From the NCBI RefSeq assembly GCF_014295035.1, contig NZ_CP060404.1:496001-560000 (forward strand): a DNA stretch of 64,000 bases, written 5' to 3'. Positions 32,890-41,137 of the stretch are shown one piece after another (within the stretch, counting starts at the first letter, position 1; each line of letters begins with the position of its first letter). The stretch comes from Streptomyces buecherae. GTDB lineage: Bacteria; Actinomycetota; Actinomycetes; Streptomycetales; Streptomycetaceae. A program made the position numbers and the translations under genes. A model generated the notes under the pieces. It was not told the origin of the DNA. It ran no database searches and saw only the letters and a program-made list of their open reading frames with translations.

Positions 32890-33407
32890 GCGCGTCCCGG
32901 AACCGGCCGCCGTAAGCCGCGACGCGCCACCACGCCGTGGCGCGGGGGCGGCGGAGATCCGCGCCGGGCGGGCGGGGGCGCACGTACGCGGCGTACGTGC
33001 GCCCACGCCCGCGCGGGCCGGACGGCGGTGCCACCGCGCGGCACCCGCCGACGGGGCCGTGGCCTCCGGCGCGGCGCGGCCCTGGCCGTCGTCCTGGCGG
33101 GGGCGTCGGCGCGGCGCTCACCGACGCCGTGCCGAGCCAGTCGGCGCTGCCCCGCGGCCTCGACACGGAACCGGGGCCCGGGTGCGGGCGACGCTCGTCG
33201 CCGGCGGTCCGACCCCGTCCCGGCTGCCGGGTTGACAGCCTCGTCCAAGACGACAGCGCTCGACAGCGCCGAAGGCGAAAAGTACCGCCACCGGCTCGCC
33301 AAGTGACATGACGTCAGAATCCGCGATGCCTACGCTGGCTCTACCACGCGCGTACCGCTCTCACGCCACGGACACCCAAGCGATCACAGGTATCTCGGGA
33401 GCCATCA
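32890..33407. other. Intergenic region, 518 bp
   Basis: No credible gene seen. It holds the strong hairpin described separately. Just before the next gene there is a weak promoter-like pair, TGACGT at 33309 and TACGCT at 33333 with a 16-base spacer. A TTGACA at 33232 has no good -10 partner. Confidence 0.5.
32968..33012 (+). terminator. Long hairpin after the acetyltransferase gene
   Basis: A perfect 13-bp inverted repeat with a 3-base loop (32976-32988 / 32992-33004) is extended outward by seven more pairs after one mismatch (32968-32974 / 33006-33012). It lies 78 bases after the acetyltransferase stop and is probably its terminator. The symmetric GTACG core means it could also act from the other strand. 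Confidence 0.6.
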
Positions 33408-33995
33408 GTGAAAAGTGCACGAATCGCGCTCTGTGCTCTGCTCGTCACCGTCACCGGGGCTGTCGGCCTCTCGCCCGCCACCGCCTCGTCGACCTCGGCA
33501 CCCCGCGGCGCGTTCACCCTGACCAGCGCCGCGTTCGCCGACGGCGGCGTCATCCCCAAGGTCCACGAGTGCACCAGTGGCGGGGGAAGCGACCCCGGCA
33601 AGAGGAACGAGTCCCCTCCCCTGACCTGGTCGGGCGCGCCGACCGCCGCCAAGAGCTACGCGATCGTCATGCGCGACGTGGACAACTCCAACCTCATTCA
33701 CTGGGTCATCTACGACATCCCGGCGAGCACCACCACGCTCCCCCAGAACGTCGACCACGCGTACCGGCCCTCGACGCCGGCGGGGGCCAGGCAGGTCTAC
33801 TACCGGGGTAGCGCGAGCCTCTACGGATACCAGGGCCCGTGCTCGCCATCGACGGTGAACACGTACGACTTCGTCGTCCACGCGCTCGACCAGGCATCGC
33901 TGACCAGCCTGAACGCCAACTCGTCGACCCGGACCGCCGCCCGGGAGATCGCCGCGGCGTCGATCGGGTCAGCCAGGATCACCGGCGAGTCGTAG
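33408..33995 (+). CDS. Secreted PEBP/YbhB-like protein
   Basis: A 195-residue protein of the phosphatidylethanolamine-binding-protein-like (YbhB/YbcL) family; the biochemical role of bacterial members is largely unknown. Residues 1-26 form a signal peptide (KSAR, a hydrophobic stretch, then a likely cut after ATA), so the product is exported. The mature part shows the family core: ESPPLTWSGAP, then SYAIVMRDVDNSN, LIHWVIYDIPAS and YDFVVHALD. The common DPDAP ligand-site motif is altered to RDVDNSN. GTG 33408 has GGGAG six bases upstream. The gene stands alone, with a terminator-like hairpin upstream and a convergent gene downstream. The family call is firm; the function is open. Confidence 0.9.
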   Translation: MKSARIALCALLVTVTGAVGLSPATASSTSAPRGAFTLTSAAFADGGVIPKVHECTSGGGSDPGKRNESPPLTWSGAPTAAKSYAIVMRDVDNSNLIHWVIYDIPASTTTLPQNVDHAYRPSTPAGARQVYYRGSASLYGYQGPCSPSTVNTYDFVVHALDQASLTSLNANSSTRTAAREIAAASIGSARITGES

Positions 33996-34166
33996 CACCG
34001 CCGCGCCGGCATGCCGTTCCGCCTCCCCAGCGACCCTGGCGGAACGGCCCGCCACCGGGCCGGCACCGGACTCACGCACCACCCCTGGAGCCCCGCCGTC
34101 GCGACCGGCACCCCGCCCTCCGGCGCGACCGACCGTCGCCGCTCACCGCACGGCGCTCGCCGCTCC

Positions 34167-36152
34167 TCAGCGCCGCAGGTCCACCGCGAGCGAGTAGAGC
34201 CGGGTCGACTGGCTCTTGCGGCCGTTGTTGTCGGCGACCAGGTACAGCGGGCGCGCGCCCTTGTGCTCGCCTTCCGTCCACTGGGGACCGAGGGCCATGC
34301 CCTCCACGTTCTGCAGGATCGGGTTGCTCTGCGGCTCGTCCGACGTCACCCCGCCGTCCGGGCACTTCCGCAGGTCGAGCAGCGGTTCCGACCGCTTGTG
34401 GAGCAGGGCGTCGGCCGTGCCCTCGTCCAACGCGTCGATGTCCGTGACGTCCACGGCGTCGGCCACGTCCACCACGTAGACGCGAATGCCGTTGCCCAGG
34501 CCGCGCAGGTAGCCGCGCTCAAGCGCCAGCAGCCGCGTGTCGTCCACGGCGATCAGGTCGCTGAGGTAGTGCCCCTCCTCGGTCTGGTAGGCGAACTGCC
34601 TGTCGGGCACGTAGTCGCCGCCCGGCCTGCCCCTGAGGCGCTGGATGCGGACCTGGTGGCGCCCGTGGACGTCCGTGTCGCGGATCAGCGGGCCCTCGGC
34701 GCCGGTGTACAGGTACGTGCCGCTTGCCGTGACGGTCAGGGATTCGAGGCTGCGCGAGCGTGGGGCCTCGCCGCGGGGCGGCGGGTAGAACGCGTCCGGC
34801 AACGCGAAGTCCCTGCCGATCTGCCGCCCGGTGGCCAGGTCGAACCGGCGCAGCGCGGGCCCCCGCTCGGCGGTGGCCAGCACGGTAGCCCCGCCCTTCT
34901 CGATGACCAGGCCCTCGCCGTCGAACTCGGTGAACTTCCCCCCGTCCGCCCGGTAGAGCCCGAGCACTCCCGTGACCTCCGGTCGCAGCGACTCCGGGGA
35001 GCCGAGCTGGAGACGGAACAACTGCCCCGGCTCCTCGTCGCGCAGCGCGATCGCCCCGACGTCGGCGCCCCCGGTGAGGGCCAGCGCCGACAGGCCCTCC
35101 ACCTTGGTGCCCTGCCACTCGTCGTGCTCGTTCAGCGCGTCGGAGACGCTGAGGAGCGAGGCTTTGCCGCCCTTGCCACAGGGCCCGGTGAGCACCGGCG
35201 CGGGCTTGGCCTCGGGCGCGCGGGCCGGTCGGCCGTCATCGGCCAGTTCGTGGCCGGTGAGGCCGCCGGCCGCCGCGACACCGGCCAGCACCGCCCCGGC
35301 CGCGGCGAGCCGCACCCTGTTCCAGTACGGAACGTGGGGCGGTACCGGCTCCGCCGGGCTCAGCCGATTGCGGATGAAGGGAAGCTTGCCGACGTCGTGG
35401 GAGTCCTGCTTGCCGGGCAGCGGCATGTTGCGCTTGCCCAGCGACCGCCTGATCGCGGCGTAGACGTCGTCGAGGGAGAGGTGTTGTTGCTCGGCGCGGT
35501 CCGGCACGCCCTGCCGGATGACGTTGAGCAACTCCCCGGTGAAGGCCGTGTAGGGCTCCCCGCTCGGCGCCATCGCCAGGGCGTTGCGCGGCGTCGCGGT
35601 CATGACGTACGAGCCCTCGATGGCCACCAGGTCGTCCACCTCGTGGGAGGACAGGCCCTCGACCGCGTTGCCGCTGTAGCAGCAGTCGAGGATCACGACG
35701 CGGCGCCCGATGGTCGCACGGTGTTCCAGCAGGATGGCGCGGAGCGTCGCGTACCGCACCGCGGTCTCGCTGTAGTGCCGGTGGGTGGCTCGGTGGGTGA
35801 GGTGGAGTTCGCTGTTGCCGTGCAGGACGCCGTGGCCCGCGTAGTAGATCAGCAGTGTGTCGGTGGCCAGTTCGGCGGCCTTGCGGATGGGCAGGGTCAC
35901 GTCCTCGACGGTCGCCGGGTCCGAGACCACCTTCATCCGCTCCGGCGGGATGCCCCACACGTCGGGGTCCCGTAACTCCCGTGCCAGTGCCTCGACATTG
36001 CGCGCCACGGAGGCGAGCCGTGGCAGTTCCCGCTCGTTGTACGTGCTGACGCCGATGAGGACGCAGGCCGATCTCGCGGGGTCGATCCGCTGGGCGAGCC
36101 CGTCCCGCGCCGGCTGCGCGCCCGAGGCCACCGCGGCATCCGCTCCCCTCAT
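34167..36152 (-). CDS. Caspase-family protease with TM segment and phytase-like C-terminal domain
   Basis: A 661-residue protein. Residues ~27-235 are a peptidase C14 (caspase/metacaspase) domain: ACVLIGVSTY, catalytic histidine H107 in YYAGHG, catalytic cysteine C158 in LDCCYSG. Residues ~280-300 form one hydrophobic segment. Residues ~330-661 resemble the esterase-like-activity-of-phytase domain (EGLSAL, DGEGLVIEKGG, SLESLTV, NVEGMALGP, LYLVADNN), a propeller-like fold. The architecture suggests a membrane-anchored protease with an external sensor or enzyme domain, by inference. The start codon ATG overlaps the stop of the upstream EACC1 gene (ATGA), so the two are translationally coupled. 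Such EACC1-caspase pairs are predicted biological-conflict modules in actinobacteria. Both catalytic residues are present. The trigger and protein substrates are unknown. Confidence 0.88.
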   Translation of the reverse strand: MRGADAAVASGAQPARDGLAQRIDPARSACVLIGVSTYNERELPRLASVARNVEALARELRDPDVWGIPPERMKVVSDPATVEDVTLPIRKAAELATDTLLIYYAGHGVLHGNSELHLTHRATHRHYSETAVRYATLRAILLEHRATIGRRVVILDCCYSGNAVEGLSSHEVDDLVAIEGSYVMTATPRNALAMAPSGEPYTAFTGELLNVIRQGVPDRAEQQHLSLDDVYAAIRRSLGKRNMPLPGKQDSHDVGKLPFIRNRLSPAEPVPPHVPYWNRVRLAAAGAVLAGVAAAGGLTGHELADDGRPARAPEAKPAPVLTGPCGKGGKASLLSVSDALNEHDEWQGTKVEGLSALALTGGADVGAIALRDEEPGQLFRLQLGSPESLRPEVTGVLGLYRADGGKFTEFDGEGLVIEKGGATVLATAERGPALRRFDLATGRQIGRDFALPDAFYPPPRGEAPRSRSLESLTVTASGTYLYTGAEGPLIRDTDVHGRHQVRIQRLRGRPGGDYVPDRQFAYQTEEGHYLSDLIAVDDTRLLALERGYLRGLGNGIRVYVVDVADAVDVTDIDALDEGTADALLHKRSEPLLDLRKCPDGGVTSDEPQSNPILQNVEGMALGPQWTEGEHKGARPLYLVADNNGRKSQSTRLYSLAVDLRR

Positions 36153-36520
36153 GCCGGGTCCTCGCGCAACAGCTCGTCCAACGCCCGGCGGACGGCGCCC
36201 GGGTCGCTCACGTCGACGCCGGTGAGCGTGACACGCCGGCCGTCCCGCTCGACGGTCAGCGATGACTCGCCACGGGTGGCGTGCGCGGCACGCCAGGTGG
36301 CGATGGCCACGGCGAGCGCCCCGAGCTGCACCGACGAGTCGAAGACGAACTGGATGACGTCGAAGGCCCCACCCATCTCGCCGGGCCTCGGCGCCGCGCC
36401 GAGTCGTCGTAGGTGAACGCCGTCGGCCCGCAACCGCGGTGCGGCGTCGCCGAGCCACTGGTACAGCGAGTGAGGGTCGTTGTCGTTGCTCGGGTTGTGC
36501 ACCCGAAGCTGGATGTTCAT
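36149..36520 (-). CDS. EACC1 (effector-associated constant component) protein
   Basis: A 123-residue protein matching the EACC1 pattern, described as a constant small partner encoded beside variable effectors in predicted conflict systems. It shows an N-terminal strand (NIQLRVHN), a helix with SLYQWLGD, the family-typical PRPGEMGGAFDVI turn, a hydrophobic helix (VQLGALAVAIATW) and a C-terminal strand-helix ending in an acidic tail. ATG 36520 is preceded by a GGGGGCAAGG purine-rich stretch. Its stop overlaps the start of the caspase gene by four bases, so one mRNA makes both. By family logic it is an adaptor or trigger coupling a signal to the effector. The assignment rests on remembered family features, not a profile search. 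Confidence 0.78.
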   Translation of the reverse strand: MNIQLRVHNPSNDNDPHSLYQWLGDAAPRLRADGVHLRRLGAAPRPGEMGGAFDVIQFVFDSSVQLGALAVAIATWRAAHATRGESSLTVERDGRRVTLTGVDVSDPGAVRRALDELLREDPA

Positions 36521-37004
36521 GCCTTGCCCCCGTGATGTGAGCCCATCCGATGCTCGCACTCCACACCTACCCACCGAGCCGACTCCTCGCGCTCGCGGCA
36601 CGGTCGACGGGTGGTGCCGTACAAGTATGCGACGAGGTCGACTGGCGGGCGCAACTCGTGTTCTCGCGCACGCACTTGGGGAGGGGTGGCGCCCGGACCG
36701 GGGCGGCACGGCCGGAAGCCGGCACGCCCCGAAGCTGTCAGGAACCGCGCACACGTCCGCCACCGCACGCATCGCCTCCCGCACGGTCACCCCCGACGCC
36801 GGAAGGTCCGACCACTACCCCGTGTACGCGAGCATCCCCCTGCCCGCCACCTGACCTCGGCCGACCTCGGCGAGCGGGGAGGTACAGGGCAGGGCAGGCG
36901 GCGCGGGTGGGTCGGCCAGAGCGCGGTCTGGCCGACCCGAGGAGGTCAACGGCCTCTCGGACGCCCCGAGAAACCGTTAACGCGCTCGCCGACCGCCCGC
37001 TCGC
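36521..37004. other. Intergenic region with a gene remnant, 484 bp
   Basis: Upstream of the EACC1 gene. Apart from the short endonuclease-like remnant listed separately, no gene is recognisable. The promoter of the EACC1-caspase pair should lie in the first ~150 bases, but no convincing -35/-10 pair was seen. Confidence 0.4.
36762..36854 (+). pseudogene. 3' fragment of an endonuclease/exonuclease/phosphatase gene
   Basis: About 30 codons ending in a stop read VTPDAGRSDHYPVYASIPL, which looks like the C-terminal end of an endonuclease/exonuclease/phosphatase-family protein, where the SDHxPV motif carries the catalytic Asp and His. Nothing upstream in this frame resembles the rest of the enzyme. 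It is probably the leftover of a deleted gene, next to the EACC1-caspase module. The short length makes the call tentative. Confidence 0.4.
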
Positions 37005-37136
37005 CTACCGGACCCGCGCCCACCACATCGCGAGGCCGATGACGGCGGTACCGCACGCGTACGACGCGCCGCGCAGGAAGTTGGTGGCGACGAGTCGGCC
37101 GTAGCGCCGCCATCGGACTGCTGGACGCTGCCTCAT
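37005..37136 (-). CDS. Small putative membrane protein, 43 aa
   Basis: A short reading frame encoding a basic N-terminus (RQRPAVRWRRYGR) followed by a hydrophobic helix (ASYACGTAVIGLAMWW) and a basic end, consistent with a single-pass membrane micropeptide with its N-terminus inside. AGGGG lies 15 bases before the ATG, too far for a good ribosome site, so translation is uncertain. The protein-like composition (Tyr, Trp, Phe and Asn in a G+C-rich background) argues for a real gene. No family is recognised and no partner gene is adjacent. Confidence 0.4.
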   Translation of the reverse strand: MRQRPAVRWRRYGRLVATNFLRGASYACGTAVIGLAMWWARVR

Positions 37137-37839
37137 AGTCTGCACGTGGAGCCCCTTTCGTGAACACACGATTCGACGGTGGTTCCGCGCGAGGGAGCCC
37201 CACAGCCGCAGGTTGGTCGCCGGATGGCTGCACTCGGGCTCCCTCGTGCCCTGCCGAGCTTACGAGATTGCGCGCTTGTGAAATCACCCGGGGTGCCTCA
37301 TCTCCCGACCGCGAACTCCCCACGGGCCAACGGGCGGTGGCGGCAGGAGCCGCCGCGAGAGAGAAGTGCCAGGTCGCGCCGTACGGGCCGGGGCGCCGCG
37401 ACCCGCTCGCGCGTCGGCCCGTCGACACGTGTGGTGCCTGCCAGTCGTCGGCTCGTTCAACGCCCCGCGCTGCGCGAGCGGTTGCCCTGACGCGGGCCAC
37501 GCGCACCGGGCGGGGTGGTGCTGGGAACACCTGAGGCTTGGGGGCGCGCACCCGTGTGCCGCGCGGGCCCGTACGGGAGCGTGTTACCCGTGCCAGACGG
37601 CACACGGGACACCCGCCGGGGCCGCGACCGACGCGGGCTCCACCATGCCAGGGGGAACACGATGAACCGCGTCCCGATACTCCTCGACCCCGCCCGCCCC
37701 CGACGGCCGGGCCCGGCCGACCCCCGCTCCCGGCGGGTTCCGCACCCGGGGCGCGAGGCGCCACAATGCCCTTGTCCGCGCGGATACACGGGTCCAGGAC
37801 GCACCGCCACGACCGCGCCCAAGACCGGAGGTAGCGCGC
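37137..37839. other. Intergenic region, about 700 bp
   Basis: No supported gene. An ATG at 37662 follows a good AGGGGG site and opens a Pro/Arg-rich frame, but that frame runs out of phase into the methyltransferase gene and looks like a chance reading, or at most a short leader. No clear promoter hexamers were found. Confidence 0.4.
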
Positions 37840-38661
37840 ATGACCAGTCAGTTCGACGGTCTGGCCGCCGACTACGCGCGCATGGCGCCCGAGCATCCGG
37901 TGCGCGCGTACGTCGAACGACACACCCTGCTGGAGACGCTCGGCGACGTGCACGGCACCCGGGCCCTCGACCTGGGCTGCGGCGCTGGCGTGTACACCCG
38001 GTTGCTGCGCGAGCGCGGGGCCGTGGACGTCACCGGCACCGACGTGTCCGAGGGCATGCTGGAGATCGCCCGCCGCCGCGAGCGCGCGGACGGACTCGGC
38101 GTGCGCTACCTCCGGCGGGACGCCACCAGGGCGGAGGACCCGGTCGACACCGCGCTCGACGGCGCCTTCGAGCTGGTCGTCAGCGTGTACGCGCTGCCGT
38201 ACGCGGCCACGGAGGAGGAGCTGACCACCATGTGCCGCACGGCGCACCGGGCGCTCGACCCCTCCGGCGGACGCCTCGTCGCCGCCACGCTCGACCCGGA
38301 CATCTCCGCGGAGCCCGGGTACTACGACGCGTACGGGTTCGAGGTCTCCGCGCTCCCGGACGCCGACGGCGCGGCGGCCGACGGGGCGCCGATCCGGCTG
38401 ACGCTCCGGTGGGCGGACACCGTCATCCCGCTCGACGTACGCCGGTGGTCGGCGCCGACCATCGAACAGGCGCTGCGTCGCGCCGGGTTCGACACGGTCG
38501 AACGGGTCCGGCCACGCGTCTCCGACGAGGGGCGACAGCGGTTCGGTGACGCGTACTGGCGTGACTACCTCGACCGCCCGCACCTGCTGATCCTGGACTG
38601 CACGGCAGGCCCGACCGCGCCCCACACCGCCACCCCCGACCCGGACGTCCCCGCCCCGTGA
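37840..38661 (+). CDS. Class I SAM-dependent methyltransferase
   Basis: A 273-residue methyltransferase of the UbiE/ToxA-like class. The SAM-binding motif DLGCGAG lies at residues 44-50 and is followed by the acidic TGTDVSEGML loop that holds the ribose. Then come DGAFELVVSVYALPY (motif II region) and a post-I strand with LVAATLDPD. The C-terminal ~20 residues are a Pro/Thr-rich tail. GGAGG eight bases upstream fixes ATG 37840. It is alone on its strand, flanked by long intergenic gaps. The substrate cannot be told; family members act on small molecules. Confidence 0.9.
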   Translation: MTSQFDGLAADYARMAPEHPVRAYVERHTLLETLGDVHGTRALDLGCGAGVYTRLLRERGAVDVTGTDVSEGMLEIARRRERADGLGVRYLRRDATRAEDPVDTALDGAFELVVSVYALPYAATEEELTTMCRTAHRALDPSGGRLVAATLDPDISAEPGYYDAYGFEVSALPDADGAAADGAPIRLTLRWADTVIPLDVRRWSAPTIEQALRRAGFDTVERVRPRVSDEGRQRFGDAYWRDYLDRPHLLILDCTAGPTAPHTATPDPDVPAP

Positions 38662-39187
38662 CGCGGCCGTGTGCCGTCCTGCGTCCGTTGGCGGCGGCGC
38701 GCTGCGACCGGGTGCGTGCGTGCGGGCGCGTGGGTGCGGATGCGCGGGTGCGTGCGGGGGCCTTCGTCACTGCTGCGGTCAGCACGCTGGTGGGGTAGGG
38801 TCGCGCCGAGCGTGACCTCTGCGGCACCCCGGAACGCGCAGTGCGCGGGGATGCCGGTCCCGCCGCCTCGGTGACCCGGATGGTGGTCGCCGACGGCACC
38901 ACTCCCGGCCAGGAAGCCCGGTCGGCATCCGGCCCTACCGGTCCCGTCCGTACCGACCCGGTCCGACTCCAGACTGTCCGATCCGGGCTCGATGTGCCTC
39001 GATGACGAGCCGAGCGAACCGCCCCAACGCCTCACCCGTTGACGGACAAGTGGCTTCTTAGCAGGCGAGTTGGCCCGTGGGTCACGGCGTCATCGTCACG
39101 CCGGGGCCGTTCGCCGGACACATCGACAGGACCCCATCGAGCGCGTCCCACCAACGCGCACACCCGCCACGAAGGGAAACACCCGAC
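38662..39187. other. Intergenic region, 526 bp
   Basis: No gene is recognisable. It contains the GT/GC-alternating tract listed separately and ends in the ribosome-binding region of the DinB-like gene (GAAGGG about ten bases before the ATG). Confidence 0.4.
38711..38760. repeat. Alternating purine-pyrimidine, G-rich low-complexity tract
   Basis: About 50 bases are made almost only of GTGC, GCGC and GGGTGC steps. Alternating GC/GT of this kind can adopt Z-DNA, and the G-runs could form G-quadruplexes. It starts some 50 bases after the methyltransferase stop codon. Confidence 0.5.
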
Positions 39188-39697
39188 ATGAACGTGCCCA
39201 CCCGCCTCACCGACTGCCCCGAGCGTCAGATGCTCGCGTACATCCTCGACCACACGCGGGCCGAACTGATCGACACGGTCCGCGGCCTCTCCGAAGCGGA
39301 GGCGCGCCAGCGCCGCGTCTCGTCCCTGACGACGCCGATCGGACTGATCAAGCACGCCGCGTTCGCGGAACGGAAGTGGTTCCAACACATTCTCGGTGGC
39401 CTGCCGGAAGCCGCGTGCGACGGGGCGATGGTGGGTGAGGACAGCTTCGTGGCCGGCGACGGTGAGACCCTCGCCGACGTGATCGCCGAGTTCGAGCGCG
39501 CCAGCGACCGCGCGCGGGCCATCGCCGCGGACATCGACCTGGACGCCACCCGACGCCACCCGTCCTGCGGCACCGTGAGCCTGCGTTGGATCTACCTGCT
39601 CATGATCCAGGAGTTCGCCCGCCACGCCGGCCACAACGACATCCTGCGGGAGCAGACCCTCGACAGTCGTGAGGCCGGTGACCGTCAACCCCGTTAG
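39188..39697 (+). CDS. DinB/DUF664-family protein (mycothiol-transferase-like)
   Basis: A 169-residue four-helix-bundle protein of the DinB superfamily, DUF664 branch. Actinobacterial members include metal-dependent thiol S-transferases that use mycothiol. The pattern is complete: helix 1 with MLAYILDHTRAEL, the first metal ligand H56 in LIKHAAFAERKWF, and the C-terminal FARHAGHNDILRE with two further histidines, so a three-His metal site is likely. The start ATG 39188 gives the usual family length, with GAAGGG about ten bases upstream. It converges on the anti-sigma gene. Detoxification is the family expectation; the substrate is unknown. Confidence 0.88.
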   Translation: MNVPTRLTDCPERQMLAYILDHTRAELIDTVRGLSEAEARQRRVSSLTTPIGLIKHAAFAERKWFQHILGGLPEAACDGAMVGEDSFVAGDGETLADVIAEFERASDRARAIAADIDLDATRRHPSCGTVSLRWIYLLMIQEFARHAGHNDILREQTLDSREAGDRQPR

Positions 39698-39809
39698 CCG
39701 CCGGGCCCGGGCCGATTCCTCACCCCCCGTCGCGGCAGCCGCAGCCGTAGCCACAGCCGTAACCGCGACCTCCAGGTGGTCGCCCTCCCGCGCCGGTCGG
39801 CGCCGCGCC

Positions 39810-39858
39810 GGCCGTGACCGGCGGGCTGACACCCCGCGCGACGCGGCCGGCCACGGCC
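39810..39858. terminator. Possible bidirectional terminator
   Basis: A 13-base inverted repeat with one mismatch (39810-39822 / 39846-39858) lies between the convergent DinB-like and anti-sigma genes. It could stop transcription from both sides. The 23-base loop makes it weaker than the other hairpins here. Confidence 0.35.
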
Positions 39859-40548
39859 TCAAGCCGAGGAGGACGGGGCCGAAGACGGTGTCGGGTACGG
39901 CACCACCGGGACGTGCGCCACGACGCGCCCCTCCTCGTCCTCCACGACCAGGGCGGTGATGGTCTCCTTGCGCAGAGCCGTCGTCATACGGGTGGACACG
40001 CGCGCGCCCGAGGTGGCGTTGACGCTGCCGCCGGAGGCGCGCGCCCCGTCGGCGTTGACGGCCATCAGCCGGTAGCTCTCACCCGACTTCAGCCCGGACA
40101 GGGCCACGGGTACCTCGGTGCCCCACGGGTGGCTGACCATCCTTCCCTCGCGTACCAGCGCCACGGACGCCGTGGGCGGCGGGTCCGCGTCCCCGGACCC
40201 GACCAGCGGGACGAGGGCCCCGGCCGCCACGATCAGGGCGGCGGCCACCCCCAGCGCGACGCGCCGGCGACGCGCGGGCCGGGCGGGCCCGGTGTCCGCC
40301 ACGGCCTGACGGACGCGGGCGCCGAGTTCGCGCGCGGACCGGTCCTGCCGCGCGCGGGCCCGCTCGACCGACCAGTCCGCGCGCGGGTCCGCCCGGCGCA
40401 GCGTTCGGACCACGTCGTCGGTTTCGGTCTTCTCACGGGCGCACTCCGGGCACCGGTCGAGGTGTCGGGCCAGGTCCGTCGGCAGGGGTGTGCCGAGGAG
40501 CAGGTGCTCGGTCAGCGCGTGGCGGAAGGGCAGGCAGGGTTCGTTCAT
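39859..40548 (-). CDS. Zinc-finger anti-sigma factor, membrane-anchored
   Basis: A 229-residue anti-sigma factor of the ZAS (zf-HC2) type. The N-terminal cytoplasmic part has the zinc motif H29-x3-C33-x2-C36 (HLDRCPEC). One membrane segment lies at about 97-117 (VALGVAAALIVAAGALVPLVG). The rest is an extracytoplasmic beta-rich domain (VALSGLKSGESYRLMAVNADG). Such proteins hold a partner ECF sigma factor at the membrane until a signal arrives. The ATG overlaps the stop of the sigma gene (ATGA), the usual coupling for such pairs. Here, however, the partner has lost its region 2, the part that zinc anti-sigma domains normally bind, so this gene may be an orphan. Confidence 0.88.
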   Translation of the reverse strand: MNEPCLPFRHALTEHLLLGTPLPTDLARHLDRCPECAREKTETDDVVRTLRRADPRADWSVERARARQDRSARELGARVRQAVADTGPARPARRRRVALGVAAALIVAAGALVPLVGSGDADPPPTASVALVREGRMVSHPWGTEVPVALSGLKSGESYRLMAVNADGARASGGSVNATSGARVSTRMTTALRKETITALVVEDEEGRVVAHVPVVPYPTPSSAPSSSA

Positions 40549-40994
40549 GGTGCCAACCACCCGTTCTCCTCCAGGATGAGCCTGAGCGCGCGTACGCCGT
40601 AGTACAGCCGGCTGCGCAGGGTGGACGCCGGTACGCCCAGCTCCGCACCCAGCTCGGCACAGGTACGACCGCCGAAGTACACCTCGACCACCGCCTCCCG
40701 GTGTTCTGGGCTCAGTCGCCGCAACGCCTCACCGAGTTGGACGCGTTCCAGTAGCTGATCGACGGCGTCGGCCTCCGATGGTCGTTCGGATTCGGCTACG
40801 GCGTCCCACACTTGGTCGCCAGTCAGCCGTCGCCCTGCGACTCCGGGCCGGGCGGCCCACCGGGCGTGCGCGATGGCCACGGTGGCGCTCGCCCGGTGGC
40901 TTCGGAGCGCTGCTGGGGCTGATCGTTCGTGCGCCGAAGTGCCGTGCCGCGTCCGCCCGTTCGCGATGTCTGTCGGCTCGTCGGCCGCGTTCAC
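40545..40994 (-). CDS. Truncated ECF sigma factor, region 4 only
   Basis: A 149-residue product whose last ~75 residues are a clean ECF sigma region 4: LGEALRRLSPEHREAVVEVYFGG, then the helix-turn-helix TCAELGAELGVPASTLRSRLYYGVRALR. Normal ECF factors are 170-200 residues with region 2 in front. Here the N-terminal ~70 residues do not resemble region 2, and only a stretch around ARPGVAGRRLTGDQVWDAVAESERP looks like the linker. The short space up to the next gene leaves no room for a missing region 2 in another frame, so a 5' deletion is likely. It is coupled to the anti-sigma gene by a four-base overlap. It probably cannot direct transcription, but a DNA-binding role is not excluded. Confidence 0.6.
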   Translation of the reverse strand: MNAADEPTDIANGRTRHGTSAHERSAPAALRSHRASATVAIAHARWAARPGVAGRRLTGDQVWDAVAESERPSEADAVDQLLERVQLGEALRRLSPEHREAVVEVYFGGRTCAELGAELGVPASTLRSRLYYGVRALRLILEENGWLAP

Positions 40995-41137
40995 CAGGGG
41001 ATACGCGGCGCCGCCGCGCGGTGTTGAAGGGGAGCGGATATGTCCGTCCCAGCGTGTCCGCGTGCGGGGCGGTGCCGGTCAGCCGAGGGAGTACGGGGCG
41101 GGCCGCGGGGCCCGCCAGGTGGGCGTGACCGACGGGC

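Noticed and set aside
33222..33260. TTGACA at 33232 as promoter of the PEBP-like gene
   Set aside because: No acceptable -10 at 16-19 bases. Coincidence is likely.
37662..37839. Leader peptide gene with a good AGGGGG site before the methyltransferase
   Set aside because: The frame has no stop before the methyltransferase gene and continues as a shadow through it, and its composition is Pro/Arg low-complexity.
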